From an uncultured Caldisericota bacterium (GTDB taxonomy: Bacteria; Caldisericota; Caldisericia; Cryosericales; Cryosericaceae): a stretch of DNA of 64,000 nucleotides. The notes beneath the pieces are model-generated. The model had not been told where the DNA came from, ran no database searches, and saw only the letters and a list, made by a program, of their open reading frames with translations. This document shows positions 53,931 through 64,000 of this stretch, piece by piece. The position numbers and the translations under genes are program-made. The stretch is from the NCBI GenBank assembly GCA_903871855.1, contig CAIQIK010000012.1:1-64000 (forward strand), in the 5' to 3' direction. Within the stretch, counting starts at the first letter, position 1. Every line of letters starts with the position of its first letter.

Positions 53931-55009
53931 GTCGCACACTTGCAAGGATGAAGTCCTGCAAGTCGCCGTCGAGAATCGCGTCAACATTCCCCTTCTCAAC
54001 ACCCGTACGATGGTCTTTCGCCAACTTGTAGGGTTGGAGGACGTAGGAGCGAATCTCGTTGCCCCATTCAGCCGACTTGAATACCCCGCGCACTTCTGAA
54101 ATCTGGGCATCGCGCTGCAGCTCCTGCTGCACAAACAGTCTGGACTTGAGAACAGCCATCGCCATTCGCTTGTTCTGCAATTGCGAGCGTTCATTCTGGC
54201 AGCTGGCCGAAATCCCCGTGGGAATGTGCATGATACGCACAGCGGTAGCGACCTTCTGCACGTTCTGGCCTCCATGGCCTGATGCGTGGTAGACGTCTAT
54301 GCGGAGATCACTCTCAGGAATTTCAACGTTCGTGTTGGTCTCTGGAATCTCAGGGATGACGTCTGCCGCCGCAAACGACGTATGGCGACGCTTGTTCGCG
54401 TCGAAGGGACTGATCCGGACCAGGCGATGTACGCCCTTCTCGTGCTTCAGAAGACCATAGGCATATTGTCCCTTGATGACTAGGGTGCAACCCTTGATGC
54501 CCGCCTCTTCACCCTGCATGTAATCTGTGACGAGTACTTCGAAACCCTGCCGTTCAGCATAACGGATATACATACGCATGAGCATTTCGGTCCAATCCTG
54601 TGCATCTGTTCCGCCCGCTCCGCTCGATAGTGACAAGATGGCATTGGACGCATCATAAGGACCGCTGAAATAAGCTGTCGTCTCAAGAATCTGCAAGTCA
54701 TGTTCGAGATGTTCGATGCCGTCAACAGCTTCGCGTTCGAGCTCAGGGTCCGGCATCCCGACAAGGAGGTCGAGCGCAGTCCGAGCGTTGTCCAACTCGG
54801 TCAGTGCTTTCTGGTGGGAAGCAATATCTGCTTCGATGCGCGCAATGCTGCCCATGATCTCAGCTGCACTTGTTTGGTCATTCCAGAAGCCGACAGCCGT
54901 GGTCTTGCTCCGCAGCTCTTCCAGCTGTGCCTGCCGGCTCGCCAGTCAGCCAGGCTGATAGAGTCCGGATATGCGTGCCTTACACTCTGAAACTCGCCTG
55001 CGCAGTGGT

Positions 55010-55023
<14 letters not shown>
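53896..55023 (-). CDS. prfB: Peptide chain release factor 2, with in-frame UGA at codon 26
   Basis: RF2 terminates translation at UGA and UAA. The main part shows 'GSGGQNVQ'-type 'HASGHGGQNVQKVATAVRI' (GGQ loop) and 'LRIDVYHASG' near the stop-recognition domain. Coding sequence homologous to RF2 runs upstream of the track's ATG (54855): 'LEELRSKTTAVGFWND'. It continues to ATG 55023, reading 'MIDLEPLRRRVSECKARI'. A TGA at 54946-54948 interrupts it where RF2 genes carry their +1 frameshift stop. Here both sides are in the same frame, so the canonical shift does not work. The start overlaps secA by 14 bases. Confidence 0.9.
54946..54948 (-). other. In-frame UGA codon in prfB
   Basis: Reverse-strand codons read CAG CCT GGC TGA CTG GCG. 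All preceding codons to ATG 55023 and following codons to 53896 share one frame. No CTT-TGA-C slip site and no nearby upstream Shine-Dalgarno stimulator is seen. Confidence 0.85.
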
Positions 55024-57553
<2,530 letters not shown>

Positions 57554-57663
57554 CAGAGAGGTACCTCCACGACAAAAGATGCTAGACTTGTCAACCCAAA
57601 CACCGCGCCGGCGTACTGAATTGTCACAGGGTTTGGCCGTTCAGTTTGTGCAGTAGCAGAATA

Positions 57664-57703
57664 CAGCTTTGACGTCGCTCATGAGACCGCGACGTCAAAG
57701 CTG
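57664..57703. terminator. Strong hairpin between hpf and secA
   Basis: CAGCTTTGACGTCGC and its exact complement form a 15-base stem with a 10-base loop. It lies just downstream of hpf on the reverse strand. No long T-run follows on either strand, so factor-independent termination is uncertain. Confidence 0.55.
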
Positions 57704-57750
57704 AACCAACAGTCGCCCATGTCGCTGCGACGACAGAGAGCCTCGCGTGG

Positions 57751-58287
57751 TCAGTCGATTTCAATAAGACCGTAGCCCCCATAGGTACGTTTGTACAGAA
57801 CACAAACCTTGTTGGACAAAGCGTTCCGGTAGACGAAGAACTGGTGCCCAAGCATCTCGATCTGAAGGATCGCCTCTTCTTCGGACATCGGAAGCACCTC
57901 AAATTCCTTGCGCTTCACGATGCTTTCAGGAGATTCTTCGACATCCTCTACCGGCACTTCGGATTGGAACAAGCCCTTGAGCTCAGCAACCGCTTTGAAA
58001 TCCCTCCGGAAGACCCGGGTGTGAAACTTGCGGATCTGTACGTCGAGCTTGTCGCATGCTGCATCGATAGAACCTTCCATGTCTGGACCCTGTCCTGAAG
58101 CCTTGATGATGCGGCCAGAGACCTCAAGCGTGAGTTCGCATGTATATTTACCTCGCAGGAGGTTCAGATTGGCCCCGAGCGTGGGTTCCTTGCGAAAGAA
58201 TTTGTCAAACCGACTGACCTTTTCGTTCAGATAGGCAAGAATGCGCGGAGGGATCTCAAGCGTCTTGGACTTATGTTCAACCTTCAT
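57751..58287 (-). CDS. hpf: Ribosome hibernation promoting factor, long form
   Basis: Long Hpf dimerises 70S ribosomes into inactive 100S particles. The 178-residue protein has an N-terminal S30AE domain ('YLNEKVSRFDKFF') and a C-terminal dimerisation domain ('EEAILQIEMLGHQFFVYRN', 'VLYKRTYGGYGLIE'). The ATG at 58287 follows AAGGGAGG. The stringent-response gene rel is also in the window, though far away. Confidence 0.95.
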   Translation of the reverse strand: MKVEHKSKTLEIPPRILAYLNEKVSRFDKFFRKEPTLGANLNLLRGKYTCELTLEVSGRIIKASGQGPDMEGSIDAACDKLDVQIRKFHTRVFRRDFKAVAELKGLFQSEVPVEDVEESPESIVKRKEFEVLPMSEEEAILQIEMLGHQFFVYRNALSNKVCVLYKRTYGGYGLIEID

Positions 58288-58326
58288 GTGTGCCTCCCTT
58301 TGCATCAGATTAGGCTCTTGCCTTCA

Positions 58327-58998
58327 TTAGCCTGACTGTATTGTAGCCCGACTACGAGCGAGGGTCAAGTACAAACATTGATGCGGACGCGCTTGCAGGA
58401 TGACGTTCGTGGCGGCACAGACCGTAGCCCCAGTTGTCAGGACATCATCTACGATGATTACCGTCTTGGCGTACAACTGGTCGACCGCCTGAGGCGAAAG
58501 CTCGAACACACCATCGACATTTTTCAGGCGTTCCATATCTGACAACTGTGTCTGAAGAGGCGTGCGACAGGTCTTGAGCAAATAGCCACTGCCATAGTCA
58601 CCGCCTACACCCGTGGAAAGTATTCTGCATGCGACGTGTGGGAAGTGATGGGGATCTCTCTCATTCCGCGTACCGAACCGCGGAATGGGGACAAAAACCG
58701 GACAGTCTCCCAGTGGAAGAGTTCTTACGAGGCTCATCAGCATGCCGGAAAGCTGCCCAGCCAACTGATACTCACCTTGTACCTTCATCTGCAGAATTGC
58801 CTGTCGCAATGTTCCTTCATACCAAAACGCAGAAAAGCCCGACGCCCGACCAGCAGCGAGATGGGCGTCGCTCCATCCCGGGTCACACATTCGAAATAGA
58901 GAAGCACAGCCAGGGCAGATAGGAAGGTCCGACTCCTCACCGCAGAGAAAACAGGCCTTGTCAGCGAGGACTTGACGAAAAATCGAGAGAACGCTCAC
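58327..58998 (-). CDS. comF: ComF family phosphoribosyltransferase-like protein
   Basis: ComF proteins are needed for DNA uptake in competent bacteria, and homologues occur widely. The 223-residue protein has a zinc motif 'CFLCGEESDLPICPGC' and a phosphoribosyltransferase domain with 'VIIVDDVLTTGATVCAA'. It overlaps csaB by 4 bases. No other competence genes are in view. Confidence 0.9.
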   Translation of the reverse strand: MSVLSIFRQVLADKACFLCGEESDLPICPGCASLFRMCDPGWSDAHLAAGRASGFSAFWYEGTLRQAILQMKVQGEYQLAGQLSGMLMSLVRTLPLGDCPVFVPIPRFGTRNERDPHHFPHVACRILSTGVGGDYGSGYLLKTCRTPLQTQLSDMERLKNVDGVFELSPQAVDQLYAKTVIIVDDVLTTGATVCAATNVILQARPHQCLYLTLARSRATIQSG

Positions 58999-60047
58999 GG
59001 GTTGGGGCGTTCCAGAACAGCCTTCAGCCGAGTGATACGGTCTACTCTGGTCTGATCGAGTCGCACGATAGACTCGTCAGCCACGCGCGAGATACTTCCA
59101 CCGAGAACACGCCGAGCAGCCTGTTGTGGTGAGTCTCCTGGTTGGAAGGCATCGAAGCCACAGCAAGCGGCCAACTGAGAGACCTTTGGATCGTAGGCGA
59201 GTGCTACCAGCGGCGACCGCGCGGCGACCGCCGCTGCAGCCATATGATATCGTCCGGCAATAGTCAACGTAGCAGAACAGCAGAGGTCCAGCAGTTCCAG
59301 TGGCTGAGGCGAGCTGATGAGTTCTGATGGCGTGAGCAGACGGCCCCGAACAGCCCGTGTGAATGCCAGGTCTGCTGCCGGAAAGAGCACGACCAGATCA
59401 AGCCGGGCAGATGATTGGGACCCGAGGCAGTCGAGAAATGAGGCCGTCTCTTCTGGCGTCCACCCGAAGCGTTCGTTGACACAGGCGACGATCCGGGACT
59501 TGCGGCGAGCACCTGTAACAAGTTCACCGCGTCGGTTGACGAGATAGGAAAGCCCGGCATCGGACGACACGGAAATACTTGGTGTTCGAATCCCGCAACC
59601 GAGCAGGAGGTCTCTTGAGGCGTCATCGCGTACATCAATGAGGATCATGCGGCTGAAGACGGCCCTGACCAGACGACGGATCCATAGCCGCTTGACTGGG
59701 CCGATACCCTGTGCGTAGGAGATGACCCCCTTCTTGTACAGCGTTGCCACCAGAGGAATGCCCAAATAGTACAAGCTGCTTCGCCAGCTGGTGACGTCCT
59801 GGATGAGACCTCCCCCGCCCAACATCACATAGTCACACTCTCTGAGAGCTGCTCTCATCGCTGTCAGGTCATGTCGATCAACGAGCGTGTACCGCGGACA
59901 GACGAGGGTGGCATACTGGCCCGGTTCATTGACTGCAAACACCGCTTCACAGTTGATATTCGTCAGTTCATCCTGCACAGCCGAGAAAATGAGCTCGTCG
60001 CCGAAATTGCCAAAACCATAGTAGCCCAAGACGAGAATTCGGCTCAT
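58995..60047 (-). CDS. csaB: Polysaccharide pyruvyl transferase CsaB
   Basis: CsaB adds pyruvate ketals to wall polysaccharides, which in many bacteria lets SLH-domain proteins attach to the cell wall. The 350-residue protein opens 'ILVLGYYGFGNFGDELI', has 'MLGGGGLIQDVTSWRSSLYY' and 'CSATLTIAGRYHMAAAAVAA'. It abuts the double TagA/WecG gene. SLH proteins are not seen in the window, so S-layer anchoring is inference. Confidence 0.93.
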   Translation of the reverse strand: MSRILVLGYYGFGNFGDELIFSAVQDELTNINCEAVFAVNEPGQYATLVCPRYTLVDRHDLTAMRAALRECDYVMLGGGGLIQDVTSWRSSLYYLGIPLVATLYKKGVISYAQGIGPVKRLWIRRLVRAVFSRMILIDVRDDASRDLLLGCGIRTPSISVSSDAGLSYLVNRRGELVTGARRKSRIVACVNERFGWTPEETASFLDCLGSQSSARLDLVVLFPAADLAFTRAVRGRLLTPSELISSPQPLELLDLCCSATLTIAGRYHMAAAAVAARSPLVALAYDPKVSQLAACCGFDAFQPGDSPQQAARRVLGGSISRVADESIVRLDQTRVDRITRLKAVLERPNP

Positions 60048-61514
60048 CTAGCTCCGGGGTGCCGTCCGACGATGCGCAAGCACACGGAACATGAAATAGA
60101 AGATACTCCCCACGCGCCGTATACGGCTTGGCTGAACGACCAGTCTGTATAGCCACTCCGTGCCAGTCTTCTGAACGAATCGAGGGGCTCGGCGGACGAG
60201 TCCGCTCCAGACATCGAATGTGCCGCCTACCCCAATTGCGATAGGGATACCCATGTCGCGATGGTGCCAGATCCATTTCTCCTGGGCTCCCCCGCCCATG
60301 CCGACCAAGAGAATGTCGACGTGCGCTTCCTGGATTTCGTGGATTATGTGCGCTTCCTCTGCTGCATCGAAGTAGCCGGAATGGTAACCGACAACATGAA
60401 GATTCGGGTAACGTGTCATGGCGTTGGAGGCGGCCCGTTTGACGATATCCGGCTTTGCACCGAGGAAGTACACGCGGTAGCCCTGGCGCTCGGCGAGTGC
60501 CAGCAGAGAACCCGAAAACTCGATGCCGGGGATGCGGTTCTCGATGCGTGAACCCAGCATGCGTGCTCCCCAGACGATGCCAACGCCGTCAGCAACGACC
60601 AGATCCGCCTGCTGGACAATTGCCAGAAACTCGGTGTCCCTGAACGCACGAGCTGCCATTTCGCCATTCAGCGTCACAACGAGGTGAGGTGCTCCGCTTG
60701 TCACGAAACCGTCTGCGATCTCGAGAAGCTCGTCGATATCCCTGTCGCTGATAGAAATGCCAAAGAAGTCGATGCTGTCGACATGTTCCCGGGGTGATCG
60801 GAGTACAATACCCACAAACCGCGGAAGCGAGAGGATCCGAGGCAACCGCTTGGGATCGAGGACGAACCGGTAGAGCCACTCAAGACCGAGTCTCTGGATG
60901 TGGTCAGGTGCGCGTTTAAACTCACCCGACAGGACGTTGTAACTTCCTCCGACACCCATGGCAAATGGGATCCCCATCGCGGAGAGGTTGGCGGCAAGAA
61001 ACTTTTCCTGCTTGGGACTACCCATGCCGACGAACATGATGTCCGCTCTGGCAGCTGCGATCTCTGCAACCAGGGCAGACTCATCAACGGCAGTGAAGTA
61101 CCCGTCGCGTGATCCGGCTACAACGAGACCAGGGTATCTCTCCTTCACGATTGTCACCACTCTGGACAGGACTTCCGGGCGTGACCCAAGAAGAAAGAGG
61201 CGCCATCCACGTGTATCTGCCAGCTCGAGCAGCCGCAAGAACAGATCGACACCGGTGACTCGGGACTTGATACGCTCGTGGTAGAACACGCGGGAAGCCC
61301 AGATGATTCCTATGCCGTCGCAGAAATTCAGGTCGCTTTTTCGCAGGACCTTCTGAAGGGCTTTGTCCTGTTTAGCCTTAATAACCTTCTCAGGATTGAT
61401 GGCCACACCCATATGCGGAGTGCGCGACGCAACGAAGCCCTCGACAACAGTGAGAGCTTCGTCGATGTCCAGGTTGTCGACCGGAATACCGGCGACGTGG
61501 ACTCGTTCAGCCAT
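60048..61514 (-). CDS. Tandem WecG/TagA/CpsF glycosyltransferase, two domains in one protein
   Basis: WecG/TagA enzymes transfer ManNAc or ManNAcA to a lipid-linked GlcNAc. This 488-residue protein is about twice the usual size and holds two complete copies. Copy 1 (about 5-235) has 'CDGIGIIWASR', 'RVTGVDLF', 'VGMGSPKQEKF' and 'GVGGSYNVLSGEFKRAP'. Copy 2 (about 248-465) has 'ADGVGIVWGAR', 'RIPGIEFS', 'VGMGGGAQEKW' and 'GVGGTFDVWSGLVRRAP'. Copy 2 has changes in the SPKQE motif and may differ in substrate or activity. It lies between wecC and csaB. Confidence 0.93.
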   Translation of the reverse strand: MAERVHVAGIPVDNLDIDEALTVVEGFVASRTPHMGVAINPEKVIKAKQDKALQKVLRKSDLNFCDGIGIIWASRVFYHERIKSRVTGVDLFLRLLELADTRGWRLFLLGSRPEVLSRVVTIVKERYPGLVVAGSRDGYFTAVDESALVAEIAAARADIMFVGMGSPKQEKFLAANLSAMGIPFAMGVGGSYNVLSGEFKRAPDHIQRLGLEWLYRFVLDPKRLPRILSLPRFVGIVLRSPREHVDSIDFFGISISDRDIDELLEIADGFVTSGAPHLVVTLNGEMAARAFRDTEFLAIVQQADLVVADGVGIVWGARMLGSRIENRIPGIEFSGSLLALAERQGYRVYFLGAKPDIVKRAASNAMTRYPNLHVVGYHSGYFDAAEEAHIIHEIQEAHVDILLVGMGGGAQEKWIWHHRDMGIPIAIGVGGTFDVWSGLVRRAPRFVQKTGTEWLYRLVVQPSRIRRVGSIFYFMFRVLAHRRTAPRS

Positions 61515-61537
61515 TGTCCACTCGGGGCGTCTGCGCT

Positions 61538-62842
61538 CTACAGACGAACGTACCAGGGTTGTTGGAGAACGTCTGCGTCATGTTCGAACACCCCCCTGAA
61601 GTCACACAGAATCACGCACCCAGCTGCTGCGATAACAATCTTTTTCACGCGCTCATAGTCCACATTTCCCTGTCGAATCGGCAAGACAAGTGCGTCTGCC
61701 CACAACGAGCCCGCATCGATGTCTGTTTCGCGTCCGAATTCCTTGGGCGCCTCAGCAATGCTGTCGAAAACACGCACTTCGGCTCCTTCCTTCGCAAGCG
61801 CTGTGGCAAGGTCAACGGCTGGACTCACAGAAACGTCGTCCGAGTAGTCCTTCATGGCAATGCCGACGAACAGTACATGCTTGCCCGTAAGTCCACCCAT
61901 CCTTCTGGACATGCGCCCGGCGATGTAACCAGGCTGAGCGGCGTTTGCCCGACGTGCAGAGACGAAGGTCGGCAGCAAGTCGCTGCATTCGTCCTGACTT
62001 GAGAGTGATCCGAACAGATAGGGCGAGGCATAGGGGATGCAGTGCCCCCCGACGCCGATGCCAGGCATGAGAATCTTGACTCTCGAGTGGGTATTGCAAG
62101 CCTCAATAAGTTCCCAGGTAGGAATATCGAAGCGATTCGCAAAGCGCGCCAGCTGGTCGGCGACTGCGATGTTGACGTCTCGCTGAGCATTCTCGAACAT
62201 CTTCGCCGCTTCCACAAGTTCAATGGAGGACGCTTTGAAGACAGGTTCGCGATTGACGGCCCCGAGCACCTGAGTCGCGCGGTCGAGGCTCCTGGCGTTA
62301 ATGCCCCCGACGACCAGTGGCATATTGCGAAACTCATCATAGGCGTGCCCTTCGGCTATTCGCTCCGAAGAATACGCGAGGTCGAAGTCGATGCCTGCTG
62401 CCAGTCCGCTTGCGTGTTCCAGCGTGGAGAGCACGAGGCCGCGGGTCGTGCCGACAGGTACGGTAGACCGGCAGATGACAAGATCCTCCTTCTTGAGGAG
62501 CTTGCCAACCTCGGCGCAGGCGCCCGCCAGCATGCTCATGTCCAGAGTCCATGAATTGTCGATAGGGATGCCGACTGTAATAATGAAGGCTGCCACGTCC
62601 TTCGGGAGTTCATCGAACTTGCTGGTAACGTTGAGACTGCCATTTGCAAGACACGTTCGGAGGACATCATTGACCGGTATGCCGTCGAAGTCCTCGCGCA
62701 TACCGAGCGAAGAGGCCTTGATGGACGCGATGCGACGTGGGTCGATATCGACTCCCGAGACCTGAAAGCCGTCCAGTGCATAGGTAAGTGCAAGAGGCAG
62801 GCCAACATACCCAAGACCGACAATCGCAAGCTTCCTTTCCAT
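61538..62842 (-). CDS. wecC: UDP-N-acetyl-D-mannosamine dehydrogenase
   Basis: WecC oxidises UDP-ManNAc to UDP-ManNAcA with NAD. The 434-residue protein has 'LAIVGLGYVGLPLALTYA', 'CRSTVPVGTTRGLVLSTLE' and the catalytic cysteine in 'GIGVGGHCIPYASPY'. I prefer the ATG at 62842 because GGAGGAAAAG lies directly before it and encodes the first codons of the track's longer form. A related UDP-sugar such as UDP-GlcNAc as substrate is possible. Confidence 0.92.
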   Translation of the reverse strand: MERKLAIVGLGYVGLPLALTYALDGFQVSGVDIDPRRIASIKASSLGMREDFDGIPVNDVLRTCLANGSLNVTSKFDELPKDVAAFIITVGIPIDNSWTLDMSMLAGACAEVGKLLKKEDLVICRSTVPVGTTRGLVLSTLEHASGLAAGIDFDLAYSSERIAEGHAYDEFRNMPLVVGGINARSLDRATQVLGAVNREPVFKASSIELVEAAKMFENAQRDVNIAVADQLARFANRFDIPTWELIEACNTHSRVKILMPGIGVGGHCIPYASPYLFGSLSSQDECSDLLPTFVSARRANAAQPGYIAGRMSRRMGGLTGKHVLFVGIAMKDYSDDVSVSPAVDLATALAKEGAEVRVFDSIAEAPKEFGRETDIDAGSLWADALVLPIRQGNVDYERVKKIVIAAAGCVILCDFRGVFEHDADVLQQPWYVRL

Positions 62843-62856
62843 CTTTTCCTCCATAT

Positions 62857-64000
62857 TCAGGACTGGTGGTGTGCTACAGCGTCAAGCACGCGGTCGAATT
62901 CAGCGATGCGGAACGACCAGTCAAAACGTCGGGACGATTGCACGCGGAAGCGACGGAGGTCTAGCGAATCTGTATCGAGGGTATCTTGCACTGCCGAGAC
63001 AAACTCCTGAGGAGTAGCTGCAAGTCGTACCATGTCTTCGCCGAATGCTCCGAGGGCGTGAATTGTCGACGAGACCACGGGTAGTCCAGCCGAGACATAT
63101 TCATAGAATTTCAGCGGGTCGACGCCCAAGGTCAGCGGCGATTCACGGAAGGGGATAAGCGCGACGTCGTACTGGGGAGCCTCCTGGGCGATCGCAGTCT
63201 GGGACAGCGTTCCCTTGAAAACGATGTTGGTATGGGTGGCCAGTTGGTCGCGCACAGCTGGAAGGGCGTCGCCGAAGCAGTCAATCTCACAGTCTGAATA
63301 CGCGGCAGCAACAGCGCCGAGCGCCTGTACGTCGAACCATTCACGCATTGCCCCGACGTACAGGAATCTGCGTTGCTTCGGCAGTGTGGTCAATGTGTCG
63401 AGCCACGTCACGGCAGGTGCGGCGAACAGCTCGTGGTCCACGCCGTTTTGGATCAGGCTGAGCTTATCCTCGTGCGACGAAAACTTGGCCGCAATTGTTT
63501 CGTTGGTGACAATTACAGCAGATGCGATGTTGGCAGTCCGAGCCTCAAGGCGGTCGACGGTAGTCTTGTTGAGGAGTCCTGGATAAGCGCTGTGGTCATC
63601 GACGCAGTCGTACACGACCGGAGCGCCAAGCAACTGAAGAGTTCTCGGGACAAACGGCAGATACGTCAGGATGATATCGGCTTCGGCCGTCCAGCCTCCA
63701 GCGAGACTTTGCAGATAGCGGTAGTAGGTGAGCGAATCGTGGTCTGCCACACGCTCATACTTCTTGAAGTACGGAAGCCACGGTGTCGGCGACGCTGTCC
63801 ACATATGCTCTCCCTGCTTGTGTGTGCCCGACCGCCAGGCATTTAGCTTCCACCACTGCTCACGGCGAGCCGCCGCTAGCCAGGTTACCGGGGCCTCGAC
63901 GTAGAGCACGTCATAGCCTCGTTCGGCCAATCGGCGGGCAAAGCGCTGTTTTCGGCTGGGGAACGAGCGATAGTTATTGGTACTGAGGACAAGCGCCTTC
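62857..64000 (-). CDS. Glycosyltransferase, group 1-like, 5' end beyond right edge
   Basis: The reading frame continues past the track's TTG start at 63930 to the window edge ('LSTNNYRSFPSRKQRFARRL'), so the gene is incomplete at its N-terminus. The middle and C-terminus show a GT-B layout: 'VVYDCVDDHSAYPGLL', 'FLYVGAMREWFDVQAL' and 'VDPLKFYEYVSAGLPVVSST', a GT4-like donor-binding motif. It likely adds a sugar in the surface-polymer pathway of the next genes; the sugar cannot be told. Confidence 0.88.
   Translation of the reverse strand, partial: KALVLSTNNYRSFPSRKQRFARRLAERGYDVLYVEAPVTWLAAARREQWWKLNAWRSGTHKQGEHMWTASPTPWLPYFKKYERVADHDSLTYYRYLQSLAGGWTAEADIILTYLPFVPRTLQLLGAPVVYDCVDDHSAYPGLLNKTTVDRLEARTANIASAVIVTNETIAAKFSSHEDKLSLIQNGVDHELFAAPAVTWLDTLTTLPKQRRFLYVGAMREWFDVQALGAVAAAYSDCEIDCFGDALPAVRDQLATHTNIVFKGTLSQTAIAQEAPQYDVALIPFRESPLTLGVDPLKFYEYVSAGLPVVSSTIHALGAFGEDMVRLAATPQEFVSAVQDTLDTDSLDLRRFRVQSSRRFDWSFRIAEFDRVLDAVAHHQS

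Noticed and set aside
54940-54955. Canonical RF2 +1 programmed frameshift
   Set aside because: Reading +1 after GGC gives DWRAGRHSW, which does not match RF2; the correct downstream frame is the same as the upstream frame, so an ordinary shift does not apply.

Overview
The window is a chromosome segment from a deep-branching, probably anaerobic bacterium, with GC in the mid-50s percent by eye (not computed). Housekeeping genes are tightly packed, many overlap as ATGA, TTGA or GTGA, and the set is one usually seen in monoderm-like lineages: rny with ymdB, miaB-miaA-ynbB, tagO/wecA-wecB-murA, csaB, yitT and ftsEX. A Caldisericota/Cryosericota-type lineage is a guess from gene content and is not shown by the sequence.

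Layout. 1-1145: an IS transposase running off the left edge on the minus strand. 1.3-15.2 kb (+): recA, rny, uvrC, a 4-TM holin-like protein, a PHP hydrolase, hflX, queA, tgt, secD, secF, apt and rel. 15.2-24.7 kb: an accessory region with long non-coding gaps and REP-like repeats. It holds a lone alpha/alpha-toroid (prenyltransferase/cyclase-like) protein, an AbiEi/AbiEii toxin-antitoxin pair, a PspA + GIDE-domain membrane-stress pair, and an AT-richer cluster of a small membrane protein, a dCTP-deaminase-fold protein that appears to lack catalytic residues, a possible small ORF and a polytopic membrane protein. A minus-strand tRNA-Ala(CGC) closes it. 24.8-42.5 kb (+): an MTA/purine nucleoside phosphorylase, thyX, tdh-kbl (threonine to glycine), glmU, prs, rplY, ymdB, miaB, miaA, ynbB-like, glyA, upp, tagO/wecA-like, wecB, murA, a DUF59/SufT-like gene and a XerC/D-like recombinase. 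42.7-64 kb (-): a VOC protein, then (in transcription order) a glycosyltransferase, wecC, a double-domain TagA/WecG transferase, csaB, comF and hpf, followed by secA-prfB-yitT-ftsE-ftsX-envC-like-ctpA-like-gmk-rpoZ?-metK-priA-def-fmt, nearly all abutting or overlapping.

How the genes fit. GlmU, WecB, the WecA/TagO-like enzyme, WecC, the TagA-type transferase and CsaB together suggest a cell-surface polymer built on undecaprenyl phosphate that contains ManNAc or ManNAcA, with pyruvylated sugars (inference). Prs feeds Apt, Upp and ComF. Tdh/Kbl, GlyA and ThyX form a glycine/one-carbon/dTMP group. QueA, Tgt, MiaA and MiaB modify tRNA. FtsEX with the EnvC-like M23 protein and a CtpA-like protease point to regulated peptidoglycan hydrolysis at division.

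Most notable: an in-frame UGA in prfB at the site where RF2 normally carries its programmed +1 frameshift, but with no frame change; a PriA without Walker motifs; a UvrC ending before its HhH domain; a tandem TagA/WecG fusion; and the 21.5-24.1 kb membrane/DCD-fold cluster, the best candidate here for an undescribed system.
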